A DNA stretch of 44,761 nt from Oehlia diaphana (taxonomy: Eukaryota > Glomeromycota > Glomeromycetes > Glomerales > Glomeraceae): positions 58,070 to 102,830 of the forward strand of contig QZLH01000285.1 of the NCBI GenBank assembly GCA_003833135.1. The letters are read 5' to 3'. Below the pieces are notes generated by a model. It was given only the letters and a program-made list of their open reading frames with translations. It was not told the DNA's origin and ran no database searches. The position numbers and the translations under genes were made by a program. This document shows, piece after piece, positions 1 through 11,600 of the stretch. Numbering within the stretch: the first letter of the stretch is position 1; every line of letters starts with the position of its first letter.

Positions 1-113
1 ATCATATTTACGATTTTATATGATCATTTTATTTTATATTTAATAAACAACTGTGTTATAATGACATATTCTTACATAATAAAGAATAAACTTTTTGTTA
101 AATTATAAATTTT

Positions 114-569
114 ATGATTATACGAAATGAACTTAATTCTTGTGATGTACAGAGTGGCAGAAGCTGTCATTGCAATATGTATGAATTAAATATGCATATA
201 CATACTGATAGTGAAGGAAATGATCATACACATACTGATAATGAAGGAAATGATCATACACATACTGATAATGAAGGAAATGATCGTATACATACTGTTA
301 GCGGAGGAAATGATATTCATACTAGTGATCAAGAAACAAATAATACTAATGAGAGTGATATATTTGAAAACCTTATAGATATAACACAACAAACACTTAA
401 TTTACTTGAGGAACAAAAACGATCAAGAAATATTCTTTGGGCTCAAGGAGTCAAGCGAAATTTTAATCAAATTAAGATCATGGTTGATGAAATACATAAG
501 TATAAATGCCAAAATACAATGCCACGTACTTGGAAGGATCATACTCATAATACTCGTTATTTGAAATAA
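114..569 (+). CDS. Hypothetical protein with His-rich 10-residue tandem repeats
   Basis: A 151-residue open frame from ATG to TAA. Residues 30-69 are about four copies of a 10-residue unit, consensus HTDNEGNDHT, encoded by a 30-bp direct repeat. The C-terminal half (about 80-151) is non-repetitive and basic, and contains a short predicted helix rich in Leu, Glu and Lys (TLNLLEEQKRSRN) and a motif NTMPRTWKDH. I see no signal peptide or membrane segment. The His/Asp/Asn repeat could bind metal, but that is only a suggestion. The C-terminal half looks like real protein and resembles uncharacterised Rhizophagus proteins as I recall them; this is not verified. The stop is followed after one base by GTAAGT, a strong splice donor, so the transcript probably continues through spliced 3'-UTR exons. 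The N-terminal start is not secure. Confidence 0.6.
   Translation: MIIRNELNSCDVQSGRSCHCNMYELNMHIHTDSEGNDHTHTDNEGNDHTHTDNEGNDRIHTVSGGNDIHTSDQETNNTNESDIFENLIDITQQTLNLLEEQKRSRNILWAQGVKRNFNQIKIMVDEIHKYKCQNTMPRTWKDHTHNTRYLK
201..320 (+). repeat. 30-bp tandem repeat inside the coding region
   Basis: Units at 201-230, 231-260 and 261-290 are nearly identical and 291-320 is a diverged fourth unit. The period is a multiple of three, so copy-number changes would keep the frame and only lengthen or shorten the protein. Confidence 0.9.
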
Positions 570-830
570 TGTAAGTAATTTAATTTATTAAAATAATATT
601 TTCCTTTACAATAATTGCTAGCATTAATAACTAAAAGGAATGCCATTTCTTTTTTTTTCAGATTCTTGAGCATTTCTTAAATAAATTGAGTGGTAAGTTT
701 CTTTAGATGAATGTGTGGCATATAATGACATTTATAAAATAGCTAATGTCATTTTTTCTTTGATTTTTAGGTTTTTACTAGATGTTTCTTAGACAAGATG
801 AATGGTAAGTTTCTTTGAGTGATGTAGTAT
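570..830 (+). other. 3'-UTR with duplicated exon-intron modules
   Basis: Probable introns lie at 571-661 and 693-770, with another GTAAGT donor at 805. The mini-exons 662-692 (31 bases) and 771-804 (34 bases) resemble each other, including GTAAGTTTCTTT just after each, and so look like copies with a period near 112 bases. They contain no continuing open frame, so they would be non-coding exons after the stop codon. Confidence 0.45.
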
Positions 831-1340
831 ATAGTGGCAAATGTCATTTCTTATAAGTTGATTACCTTGCTATTGGGAATATTTGGGAAATTAATTGAAA
901 AATTGGGTTGTCATAAGGATTTTTTATACAATATTAAATGTCGTGAAACTGACCGCAATCTGTCAGCTTTTTTATCATTATATGGGGTTTATATGATGTG
1001 ATAATATTGCATTATATAGTTCTGATAGGTTATACTGAAAAAAAAATAAAGAATGCGAACTTTTATAAAAAAAATAATGAAGTTGTAAGTTATGAATAAT
1101 ACTTTATTTTTAATTTTTGTAAACGTGATAGAAAATTACAAATATTTACTTAAAAATAAAAGTAGAATATAATAGAACAATTAAAATGAAAAAAAACAAG
1201 CCAGCTTTTTTTGAATTTATAATAAATAAAACAAGTCTTTATTTGCAAAGGTTTTTTTCATTTTTTTTTTCGTTAGATGCATATAGATATTCTATAGCCA
1301 ATCATGTTTTGTTTATCTCATGATTGATCAGCCACACGCC
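831..1340. other. AT-rich intergenic stretch, nothing seen
   Basis: No open frame, RNA gene or repeat could be supported here. Confidence 0.6.
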
Positions 1341-1625
1341 ACATTTCGTGACATTTTTTGAAGGGTACGCAGGGGAAGTCGGGCTTTGCCGAAAAAAATG
1401 TCACGAAAAATCACGTGACCTTTTTTTTTTGTCACAACCGTCACACCCCGCTGCATTTCCATTTTCTATAAGTATCTGAGGGACAGTTTTTTTCGAGTAG
1501 GTAAAAACTTATTCGTCACTCATTATTCGTCACATGAGCGCCACACTTAATTTCAGTCAAGTTGCGTAATGCCGCCCATTTCGTGACATTTTTTTCAGGT
1601 TACACTAGAGGTCGGGCTTTGCCAA
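1340..1625. repeat. Inverted and direct repeat cluster with a CACGTG box
   Basis: TTTCGTGACATTTTTT at 1344 is inverted at about 1392-1410, giving a hairpin of roughly 65 bases. The same motif plus GTCGGGCTTTGCC recurs as a direct copy near 1579-1622. TCACGTGA lies at 1411-1418. The position upstream of the BTB gene suggests a promoter-associated repeat, but no function is shown. Confidence 0.55.
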
Positions 1626-1816
1626 ATTTCATAAATCCGCCACAATATGATTCATTATTTATAACGTACCCGCATTGTGAAACGGAATTTATACTTAAAT
1701 GTCTAATCGCAGATTATACAGTATAATAATGTACATCAATATAATAATTATTTTAACCAAATTTTTAAAAAAAAATTTTTCAGTTCTTTTTAAAAAAAAA
1801 AGAAATACGTGAAATT
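1610..1816 (+). repeat. Upstream cassette of BTB gene, copy 1
   Basis: A block running from the GGGCTTT(TG)CC motif through AACGTACCCGCATTGTGAAA to the T/A homopolymer before the start codon. It recurs at 4235-4345 and 4690-4873, each time in front of BTB-TLDc sequence, so it was duplicated together with the gene and probably includes its promoter. Confidence 0.7.
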
Positions 1817-3330
1817 ATGTCTACTAAACTTTTTTCTAAATTATGAAGTCAGAATTATATTGAATTATTAAAGGATGATGAATATTATGTTATTACAATT
1901 GAAGTTGGTGAAGATCCTAACGTAAAAATATTTCGTGCTCACATGAATATTTTGTGTTACCGTTCTCCGTATTTACGACGAATTTTGGCTTTCAATAAAA
2001 AGTACAACGATAATATATTAGCTCACATAAAATTACCAAATGTTTCACCGGAAATATTTCAAACTATTTTAGAGTAAGTAATTAATATAAAATACCTATA
2101 TTAACGGATAAGTAATATTATTTCTAACTTTCATGAGAATTTTTGTTATATAGGTATATTTATGGTGGTATTCTTTCGTTGAATAAACTTGATATTTCAG
2201 ACTTTCTTAAAGTTTTGGTCGCTGCAGAGAGCCTTCATCTTCAAGAACTAGTTGATTATTTACAAAAATATTTAATTGAAAATAAGACAGATTGGATAGA
2301 ACAATATTTCGGGTCTACTCAACAAATTATTTCACAATCTAATAATTTATTAGAACTTCAAGAATTTTGTATGAATATAATGGCTCAAACGCCTGAAAAG
2401 ATATTTAAGTCTTTTGATTTTACTTCACTTTCTGAAAAATCTTTAATTTCACTTATTAAAAGGGATGATTTACAAATGAAAGAAATTGAAGTATGGGAAT
2501 ATTTATTAAAATGGGGCCTTGCAAAAAATCCAACTCTCATTCCGGACCCTAAAACTTGGTCCGATGATGATCTCAAATCGATGAAAAAAATTTGACAACA
2601 CTGTTTGCCTTTAATTAGATTTTTTAATTTATCTTCTTTAGAATTCTCGCAAAAAGTTCGACCGTATCAGAAACTATTAGATCAACAACTATATGAAGAA
2701 TTATTAAATTCTTATTTGGAACCTGGTAGTGTGTCAAAATACGACGTTTTACGTCCAAGAAAAATTAAGATTAATGAAATTAAAATTGATGATTCCCAAA
2801 TCATTGATTCAAAAATTGTTGATTCTAATATTATTTCAACTGTTTTCAAATGGATTGATAAAGTGGTTATAAATGATAATTATGAGGAATTATATTTACC
2901 ATACAAATGTGAATTATTATTAAGAGGAAGTCGTGATGGATTTACACCTAAAATATTTCATGAACTATGTAATAATAAACCTAACACTGTTGCATTTATT
3001 AAAGTTAATGGGGCGGAAGAAATTATCGGTGGATACAACCCTATAAATTGGAATCCTAGTGGTTGGGGTATAACTAAAGATAGCTTTATTTTTTCATTTG
3101 TAAATAAGAATGTTAAAGATGCAATTATTAGTAATGTAATAGCTGCAATTAATTGTGGCACTGCTTGTGGTCCATATTTTGGCAATGATATTATTATATG
3201 CAGTACTGAAGATCAATTAGATTATTATGGAATTCGCTGTAAAAAGAATTTTTATGAAAAAAAAATAAGAGATACTGAAGATTGTTTTTCTATAGAGGAT
3301 TACGAGGTATTTCAAATCGTAAAGCGCTGA
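1817..3330 (+). pseudogene. BTB-BACK-TLDc protein, broken by two in-frame TGA codons
   Basis: Exon 1 (1817-2073) and exon 2 (2154-3330) flank an 80-base intron with a GTAAGTA donor, CTAAC branch point and TATAG acceptor. Exon 1 encodes a BTB/POZ fold (EVGEDPNVKIFRAHMNILCY, then YRSPYLRRIL); exon 2 starts in BTB (YIYGG), continues into a BACK region, and the last ~140 residues are a TLDc domain (LLLRGSRDGFTP through EKKIRDTEDCFSIEDYEVFQI). TLDc proteins are linked to oxidative-stress resistance and V-ATPase binding in other eukaryotes; BTB-BACK proteins often act as Cul3 adaptors. TGA at 1844-1846 (codon 10) and 2593-2595 interrupt an otherwise open frame. The decayed paralogue downstream has sense Leu codons (TTA and CTA) at both aligned positions, so these look like point mutations. 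Readthrough or sequence error are alternatives. Confidence 0.85.
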
Positions 3331-3660
3331 CATCATAAGAAATTGAAGTAACAAATTAAGTTTGAGGGGATATATTTCCTATTTTATTTTAAATGTTTTT
3401 CATTATTGCTATGATTCTATTATTTTAATACTTATAAATCCATTTTTTATGAAAAGTTTTAACATAAAATTTTAATTATATAGTATAGTAACTAGTAACC
3501 TCTTTCTGTTTTTAATATAAATAAAATAAATGCAAATAAATAAATTTTTTATTAAATTTAAAACTAATATAACAAATGAACAATTTATTCCTTCGTATTA
3601 ATTAGTAATAAGAAATTAATTTAATTCGATTACTTTGAATTTAAAATTGAAGATTTTTAT
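3331..3660. other. AT-rich 3' flank of BTB pseudogene
   Basis: No supported feature; homopolymer-rich sequence only. Confidence 0.5.
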
Positions 3661-3895
3661 GTACGTAAAGCATTCAAGTCGCTTGAAACCCTTAATAAAG
3701 CTTTGTTGAATTAATTGAGAATTAATCAATAAGACCGTGAAATCAGAATTGCTGATTCAAGTTGAAGTCTATTACTCACAAATTACAACCGTAAGTTAGA
3801 AATATTAAATATTGAAATTGTACATCACGAACTAAAAGATTTGAAGGACTCCTGGAATTTCATCTCGAAAAAAAGTATTGATTTAAAATAATGTA
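3661..3895 (+). pseudogene. Possible coding remnant, coiled-coil-like, unrecognised
   Basis: Short open stretches in shifting frames read as charged helix-forming peptide, for example VRKAFKSLETLNKALLN and EIVHHELKDLKDSWNFISKK, separated by stops. This suggests a decayed coiled-coil protein. The family is not recognised and chance is possible. Confidence 0.25.
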
Positions 3896-4009
3896 GCATA
3901 GGATAAATCATACCATTTGCTAACTAAAAATATGTGGATATCAGAATGTAGTGCTAATTCTTAGAAGAATTAGGTTAGAATCGCAGATCTAAATCATGAG
4001 AATGAAATA

Positions 4010-4235
4010 TCTCAAAATTTGTCCGTTGTGTCAAATTAAATAGTATTTAGTCACCAAATTTTTATCCAAGCCCACAAATTTATTAGTGAACAGTCAAAAA
4101 TGAGCCCAAAAAATTTTTTGTACCCCAAATCTTGCGTCTAACAAATCTTCCCACTATCTAACCTATTAAAGGCGCGTCATTCTTTGACATTTTTTAGGGA
4201 AAGCTTAATCTGTTTCTGTAAATCAATTTTTAATT
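4010..4235. repeat. Direct repeat R, copy 1
   Basis: Contains GTCACCAAATTTTTAT, GAACAGTCAAAAATGAGCCC, ATCTTGCGTCTAAC and AAGGCGCGTCATTCTTTGAC, all in the same order as at 4455-4700. The two copies are about 450 bases apart and differ by small indels. Confidence 0.75.
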
Positions 4236-4395
4236 CCGAGGGCGCAGCAGGGGCTTTTGCCAAATTTCATAAATCCGCCGCAATGTGCTTCATTATTTTA
4301 ACGTACCCGCATTGTGAAACGGAATTTATACTTACATGCGGAAATATTTCAAACTAATTAATAAATTTAAAATATCCCATATAAACGGATAAATT
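4235..4395 (+). pseudogene. BTB-TLDc copy 2: cassette plus end of exon 1 and intron start
   Basis: The upstream cassette (4235-4340) runs directly into CGGAAATATTTCAAACTA, which is the last coding segment of BTB exon 1, and then into sequence like the start of its intron (AATTAATAAATTTAAAATA...). Nearly all of exon 1 has been deleted. This is therefore a third, almost erased member of the tandem array. Confidence 0.6.
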
Positions 4396-4454
4396 CTATT
4401 CAAATGTATTGTTTTTAAATCATTGTCGTATTTATCATCACGGCGGATTTATGA

Positions 4455-4700
4455 AATACCCCAAAATTTGCCCGTCATGTCAAATTAAATAAATATTTGA
4501 CAGTATTTCAGTCACCAAATTTTTATTCAAGTCCCCAAAATTTATTAATGAACAGTCAAAAATGAGCCCAAAAAATTTTTTTGGACCCAAATCTTGCGTC
4601 TAACCAATCTTCCCACTATCTAGCCCATTTTCCCAGTGTTGAAGGCGCGTCATTCTTTGACATTATTTAGTAAGTCAATTTTTAATTACCGAGGGCGCTG
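4455..4700. repeat. Direct repeat R, copy 2
   Basis: Second copy of the block at 4010-4235, followed again by the upstream cassette. The order R-cassette-gene is therefore repeated, which supports duplication of the whole unit. Confidence 0.75.
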
Positions 4701-4873
4701 CAGGGGCTTTTACCAAATTTCATAAATCCGCATTGTGAAACGGAATTTATACTTCTATGTCTAACCGCAGATTATATAATAATGTACATCTATATAATAG
4801 CTATTATTTAACCAAACTTTAAAAAAATATTTTTTTGTTTTTTTTTTAAAAAAAAAAAAAAATACGTGAAATT
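4690..4873 (+). repeat. Upstream cassette of BTB gene, copy 3
   Basis: Matches the cassette at 1610-1816, including CCGCATTGTGAAACGGAATT and a T-run/A-run junction just before the coding region. Confidence 0.7.
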
Positions 4874-5720
4874 ATTTCTACTAAACTTTTTTTCTAAATT
4901 ATTAAGACAAAATTATATTGAATTATTTACAATCGAAGCTGGTGAAGATCCTAACGTAAAAATAATTCGTGCTCACATGAATATTTTGTGTTGCAATAAA
5001 AAGAATAACGATAACATAAAATTAACCAAATGGTTCACCAAAACTTTTAGAGTAAGTAGTTAATAAATTTAAAATATCCCATATTAACGGATAATAAATA
5101 TTATTACTAACATTCATGAAATTTTTATTATAGGTATATTTCGTTGAATAAACTTGACATTTCAGATTTCTTAAAGTTTTAGCCGCTGCATTTTGATTTC
5201 ACTTCACTTTCTGAAAAGGATTATTTTACAATTGAAAGAAATTGAAGTGTGGGAACATGTATTAAAATGGGTCTTGCACAAAATCCAACTCTCATTCCAG
5301 ATCCTAAAACTAGGTCTGACAATGATTTCAAAACAATGAAAAATACTCTACAAAATTGTTTTCCTTTAATTAGATTATATTATAATGACAAATTGATTCA
5401 AATATTGTTTATCAATCCATCTTGAAACAAATGAATCAATATTTAGATTAAGTAGAAATTAGTAAATTGTCTGAACTACTAGCTTTCAGTTTTGTTCAAA
5501 ACTAAAGATAGTTTTATATTTTCTTTTAATAGTAAAAACATTAAAGATGCAGTGATAAGTAATGTAGTAAATGTGTATTATACACTATATTATCATTCTC
5601 AACATAATCCATACTTTGGTGATGATATTGTTATATGGAATTCAAGAATTTTTATGAAAAAAAGATAAGAGATTCTGAAGATCATTTTTCTATGCTATAT
5701 TATGAAGATCTCTACTCTAA
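4874..5720 (+). pseudogene. BTB-BACK-TLDc copy 3, heavily decayed
   Basis: Aligned with the copy at 1817, the start codon ATG is ATT here (4874-4876). The T-run after codon 4 has one extra base, giving a frameshift, and about 50 codons of the BTB domain are reduced. BTB text such as GEDPNVKIIRAHMNILCCN survives. After the intron remnant, fragments of BACK (IEVWEHVLKWVLHKNPTLIP in shifting frames) and TLDc (SFIFSFNSKNIKDAVISNVV, NPYFGDDIVIW) follow with large deletions between them. No complete domain is left. Its main use is as an outgroup: it shows what the two stop codons in the first copy replaced. Confidence 0.8.
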
Positions 5721-6620
5721 AGGTTCATTTATTAAGCTAGTAGAGATAGTTATGGTGGGATGATCTGCCAATACAGAGATCCAGACTCTGTGTATTGCCA
5801 ATATACTAAAGCATTTAACATGATATTGGATTTATCAATACAGATCCTACACTTGACAGAGGATCAGTGGCAATTCCAGTTTATAATCTGATATTTTTCA
5901 TTTGTTTCCTTTCCTCCATAATCCAGAATCACATTTAAAACTTTACATGATGATTGCTCATTTTTTGCAAATGATCTAAGCTGATAAAACTTGTTTTACT
6001 TGTAGATCACTAATCATTTCGTTAAGGCCTGTCCTAAATGCCAACAGTCACGTGACTATTAAAAGCTCAACTATACAAACTCTACAAAAATTCCATCCTG
6101 CTCAACATAGAAAATCTAAACAGAAACCTTCTTATGCTGACATCACCAAAAAGTCTCCTAATGATCATAAGAGACCTTAGAACAAGGCTAATATACAAAA
6201 TAATGTCATATTACTATTGAATAAATTTCTAAGAATGTCAACACTTGATTATATGAAATTTTTCATTCATATCATGCCATTTTGGATTATAGACATGGCA
6301 AATCTTTTAATCAAAGTAAAAGTTAAGGATTATAAGCATAAGATACAAATTTTGGAAAGAGAAATTTAAAATTAATTCTCAGTAAATGTATAATGAAAAG
6401 TGTCTTTACACAATGATAGGCTCAATGTGATGACTGATATCAAATATGCATAGATGCATATTTTATGACGTTGCAGCAAAAAAAAAAATGGATTAAATTA
6501 ATAAATTTGCAGAAGAATAGTGTTTAACATTTTTCTTAAAAAATTGAAAAAAAAAACTAAGAGAATTCAAATAACTTGTGAATATCTAAATGAAAGATCT
6601 TTTTTTTCAAATCTGTATTC
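5721..6620 (+). other. Decayed region with possible zinc-knuckle/LINE ORF1-like scraps
   Basis: No intact gene. Around 6010-6180 one frame reads NHFVKACPKCQQSRDY and a neighbouring frame reads KPSYADITKKSPNDHKRP. That combination is reminiscent of nucleic-acid-binding ORF1 proteins of non-LTR retrotransposons. Stops and frameshifts are frequent and the assignment is weak. GTCACGTGAC, a perfect palindrome, sits at about 6047. Confidence 0.25.
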
Positions 6621-7548
6621 ACTTGAATTAATTGGAAGTTCATAATCAATCAAAATTTGTGACTTTAACTTTATTAAAAATCAAAATAATCTGCAGTCAT
6701 TATTTTGAATTTAATAATATAAAAGATACCAAGAAATATTATTTTACAACAAACACTCAAGTGTGTTTCACCTATATTTATTCAGTCATTAAAGATTATA
6801 ATAAAGTAAATAGATATATAGGCTGGCAAGAATGTGAAAAATGTTTGAATATTAAAAAATTCTCACGCTTTATATGTTCCAAACTGAAAACTGAAAGGAA
6901 AATCTGGTTGGAAAAATATTAGAGATTAATTCACATTGATCACTTAAGTTTTTAAGATTATATGATTGAAATCAAAAACTGCCTCTATTAACAAAGTTAA
7001 CTATAAATCTTGACCATAAAAACTTAAGTGAATTAATTAAACATGATTTCCTTAATATCTTGATCTTATAAACAAGCAATATATTATAATATGAGAGAAT
7101 AAAATTTAGTCTTCATATCTGATGATGCTAAATGAATCTATCACTTACAAAGTTACTAAAAAGAGCATTAGAGTGAGCATGAATTTGATAATTCAAAAAG
7201 TTTTTCATAAAAAAAAAAAGACTTTTCAACTTAGACCCAAATTGTATACAATTTGGGGTAATATATTTTACAACAACAGTTAAAGTATTACCTACTGGAG
7301 ATGAATTATTAAGAGTTATAAATGATTCATTCACTCAATAATTTGCAGAATATTTCATTTATAAGTGACAAATGGAATTTTTCAGTAGAAGGAATGAAAA
7401 AATTCCTAAAAGATTGGAAAGTAAAAATAGACTTCCAATTAAGTTTATACATCATTATCATGATAAAAGGAATTTTTGTTAGAACTGTTGAATATAATAG
7501 ATTGGTAGAAAGTAGAAGATTATAAAGTATTTTTAATTAAAGTAAAAG
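6621..7548. other. AT-rich sequence with short low-complexity ORFs
   Basis: Open frames of up to 96 codons occur on both strands, but they overlap one another, are rich in Lys, Ile and Asn, and show no domain, signal peptide or conserved splice sites. I treat them as chance frames or very old debris. Confidence 0.4.
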
Positions 7549-8263
7549 TTAATTGCCAATCCGTATGTGATCGATAGAATTTACATAGTAAAATGTGGCA
7601 TTATGTTAATTAATAAAAAAAATGCCATTTGAAATCTCTGTTTTCCCAAGAAACAACAATGTCAAATACATACATAACTTCCAAAAAACTTGTTGCAACT
7701 GGCACTATTATATCAGAACTTCATTGTTATGTTCATATTTATATGACTTGTCTATTATTTTTTAAGAAAAAAATTTAAGATAACTAACTATTCCTATTTT
7801 GAGATTACGTTAAAGTCCTTTTATTATTCATATATTTCATTATATTCATATTTTTTACAAACTGGACATATTTGTGAAAGAAAAAGAGATATAAAAGTGC
7901 ATAATGTTATTAAAAATGTAATAGTTAACAGAAATAATAATTAAAAAAGGTTTTATAAGCGTCAAAGAAAGTTAAAGAACTAGAAATCATTTATACCATA
8001 GAAGTAAAATAGTAGTAAATACTATGAAATCTCCATTTCCTACATATAAAACTTTATAAACTGCAAAGAAAAAAACTTTTTATAAAAAAATTTTTTTTTT
8101 CCAAGATCTTAAACATATATTGCAGGTGTTAAATTACGCAATTGTATAACAATATGGTTGCATTTTATTTGATATAAAAACATGATCGACATGGCTTATA
8201 TATAAATGTTGCGCCGCATTTTATTATATAAATTCTATCGATCACATGCGGATCGGCAATTAA
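7549..8263. mobile_element. Non-autonomous DNA transposon, ~50-bp terminal inverted repeats, TTAA flanks
   Basis: The left end (from 7553, TTGCCAATCCGTATGTGATC and on) is matched in inverted orientation by the right end (to 8259). Both read TTGCC(A/G)ATCCG(T/C)ATGTGATCGATAGAATTTA inward from a TTAA. The similarity extends about 50 bases. The roughly 700-base interior has no transposase-like frame. TTAA is the target-site duplication of piggyBac elements, but the ends do not start with the usual CCY, so TTAA may simply be part of the repeat. Confidence 0.75.
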
Positions 8264-8696
8264 TTCTCAATGTCTATAATTGACAAAAATTTTTTTTTTT
8301 AACAGAAGTAAAAAATCGAATCCAAACTTATTGATTATATTTTTTGATTCTAATGATTGTACTATTAACAATTCATTTTTTAATTGAAATTAATTATTAA
8401 TTATATTTTATAAAAAATATTTTTTATTTCGCCATGTGAAATACTGTTTTTTTACATTATTATTTTTTGTAAAAATGATATGAAACTAAATAACAAATGA
8501 CATATTATGATATTACGCCACAGTACCTATAGTAACATGCAAATCTTTCCAAGTAAGTTCATATCTGAATGGAATATCACAAATGACATTTGATCGTCAT
8601 CATACAGTAGTACAAACTTTACGCCCAAAATTTTTATTTAAGCTACAACTTTCACCGACAGAGATTTAATTTCTCTTTGCAATAAATAATAATAAT
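8264..8696 (+). promoter_or_regulatory. 5' flank of RING/TPR gene
   Basis: No gene. AT-rich DNA leading to the 5'-UTR of the gene starting at 8697. A T-rich TATTTAAG stretch near 8636 could serve as a TATA-like element, but this is not firm. Confidence 0.3.
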
Positions 8697-11600
8697 ATGG
8701 ATAATAGTTCAAGTCAGGTGAATTATAACTTCGTATTAAATTAAATGTTTAATTAATTAAAAAACTTGTTTAAAATTATTTTGTATATTAAATATATAGA
8801 ACAAAAGTTCTTCAAGCAACACTACTCAACCAATTAACAACTCTATTTCGAATAAAACAACATCGTATGAAAACATCTCTAGCAATATTATTCTTCTCAA
8901 ATTAGAAGAGAATGGATTTACAACTCCTGATGGAAAGGCAAAAGAACTTATCAAGGAACTATCCGAAATAAAATATTTATATGCTTTAAAGCTACTTTTT
9001 GAAAATCCACTTAATCGATTTACTCCAAAAGTTCTTCGAGATTCTCTGGTTACATTAGCAGATCCAGAACCATTTGATTATTATGACATACAAAGTGTAA
9101 CTAGATTAGAATTACATTTACGCACATGGGTGACAGTTTTAGAGAAAATTTGTTTTACACAAATGCGTTTAAGTAAGGATCTTCGTGATAGAATTTATAA
9201 TTCTTTACCAAAATTTGTTGAAATTCATCGAAAAACAACTCAGGTCATGCAGGAAGGAATTGATAATAAATACATATCTGATTTTAATCAATTTAATCAT
9301 CGCCAAATTAATAATGATGATGATAGTATTAGAAAACGAAATTACAACATTGACTTTTTACTAATCCACTTGCGAGACACATTACATAGTTTGCGTGATG
9401 ATGAGACTTGGTTTCAAGAAATTATACGAAGAACTAAAAATTTACTTAAAGCTGCATTAAATATTACACCAGGAATTTTATCAATAGCAGGAGTTACTCT
9501 TCCAAATGATAATTGTTCAATCTTATCAATGCTTGCTCAAATACGTGAAAGCTTAAGTTTTAAATATCCTCTAGCAACTTATTATGTAGATTGGAGAATT
9601 ATGCTGATAATTCAAAATAATCTTTTTATTTGGTCTGAAAGCCCTGAAATGATAATTAGTAATAAATTCTCTGAATTGGTATTAATGGAATATCTTTGGA
9701 GCTTTTTAGAAAGAGAATGGATTAATGTTACTAATAAATCTATTTTGGATTCTCAAACAAAATTTGATGAAGTATCAAGTAAAGTTGCTAAAGCTTTAAA
9801 AAGTACTGGAAGTTTCTTAAATGACCTTGCTGGAAATGAACCTCTTGCATTACCACATATCTTATGGTTTGGAATATTAGATCTTGCACAAACCCTTGTT
9901 CAAAAGTCTACTCGAACTGCTACATATGGCCTTTGTTATTATTTAGCAATTGAATCACTTAATAGAGCTCCAAGTAGTTTCATTCAATTTAAAGCAGTTG
10001 AAATATTATTGCATTTACATAATATCAATAATCAAATGTTTTCAATGATTGAAGATGATTTTGATCAATATATAAAAAAATTAAATGAAAATAAATCAAC
10101 AGATTTTTCAGAAAAATTTCAAAATTTATTGTTATTTATTAAAGAAAAATTTCTTGAAGACTTAAAAATTTTAAGTAATGATATTGGAAATGAAAAGAAA
10201 GGAAAAGGGAAAGGAAAAGGTCTAAATCAAAATTTGTATTTAAAGAAAGAACAAACATCAAGTTTTAATGTTATAGATTTTATAGCAAATGAAATGACTT
10301 GTCCAGTTAGTAGTGAACCAGAAGATCAATTATGTATTTTAAAATGTCAACATACATTATCACTAAATAATTTTAAAAAATTAAAACAAAAAATATGTCC
10401 TGAATGTCGAGAAAAGATTGAAGAAAATGATATCAGATATTTATCACAAAATTCTATTTATAAAAATTTGTATACCAAATTTTCTGAATCTGGATATATT
10501 TCGCCTTCAATTATTGAATTAAAAAATTCAGATCAAATATATGATAGTGATGATTCAGATAATTCAGAAGCTGATCTTATATTAATTAAAAAGAAGAATT
10601 TTATGAATCCAATTATTAAACTAAATTCAAATATCTCATTATCATCAATACTTCCAAAGTTTTCAAAAAAACAACATCCTACATATCAAAATATTATAAA
10701 TGAAGTAAATGAAAAACATTATGAAAAAGCTGAATCCTTATGTAAAGAATTTTTGAATTTTTTTCCTAAAAGTTATTCGTTAAGATGCATTTTAGCTTAT
10801 ATTTATAGATGTCTTAAAAATTATAAGCAAGCACACTTCTATTTAAAAAAAGCCATTAATTTAAAACCAAAAGAACCAATTGCTTATCTAATTTGTGGAG
10901 AAATATTTTTTTGGCAAGGTAAATATGGCAAAGCAGTAGATAATTTAAATATATCAATAAATTACAAGGTTAAAATAAATAATTTATATATAATACTTGG
11001 AAATAGTTACTTATTTATTAAAGATTCTTATTATAATTATTCTATAAAAAATTACAATATTGCATTAGAAAATAATCCAAATAATTATTTATGTCTTAAG
11101 AATATTGCGTATATTTATGAAGAGGGAAATAAATATCCAGAAGCTTTAAAAATATTAGATAAATTGCTAAATATTAACATGAATGATTCTTTAATTTTAT
11201 GTTATTATGGAGAAATTTTATGTAATATGGGACAATATAGTAAAGCTATATTATATTTTACAAAAGCAAATATTATTGATCCAGAAAATACTCATAATTT
11301 AAATAAGAGAGTTATTGCATATTATATTCTTCAAGATTATGATAAAGTCTTATTAGATCTTGATAAGATTATACAATTAGATCCATTAAATAGTTTAGCA
11401 TATTATTTCAAAAGTCTAACATATTATACAAAGAAAGATATTGATAATGCTGTAATTGTGTTTAAAAAGTATAAAGAATTATTAGATTTTAATGATATAC
11501 TATCAAAAACTCAACTAATTCATCTAAAATATTTACTAAACAGAAATAATTCTGTTACAGAATTAAATAATATATTAACAGAAATTAATCAAATTTCTAA

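Noticed and set aside
201..320. CRISPR-like 30-base repeats
   Set aside because: Units are contiguous without spacers and lie in a coding frame of a eukaryotic gene.
1817..3330. TGA recoding as an amino acid
   Set aside because: Other genes in the window end at TGA normally and the paralogue has Leu codons at these sites, so point mutation is simpler.
6632..7525. Small ORFs on both strands as genes
   Set aside because: Low-complexity Lys/Ile/Asn composition, overlapping frames, no domain and no splice support.
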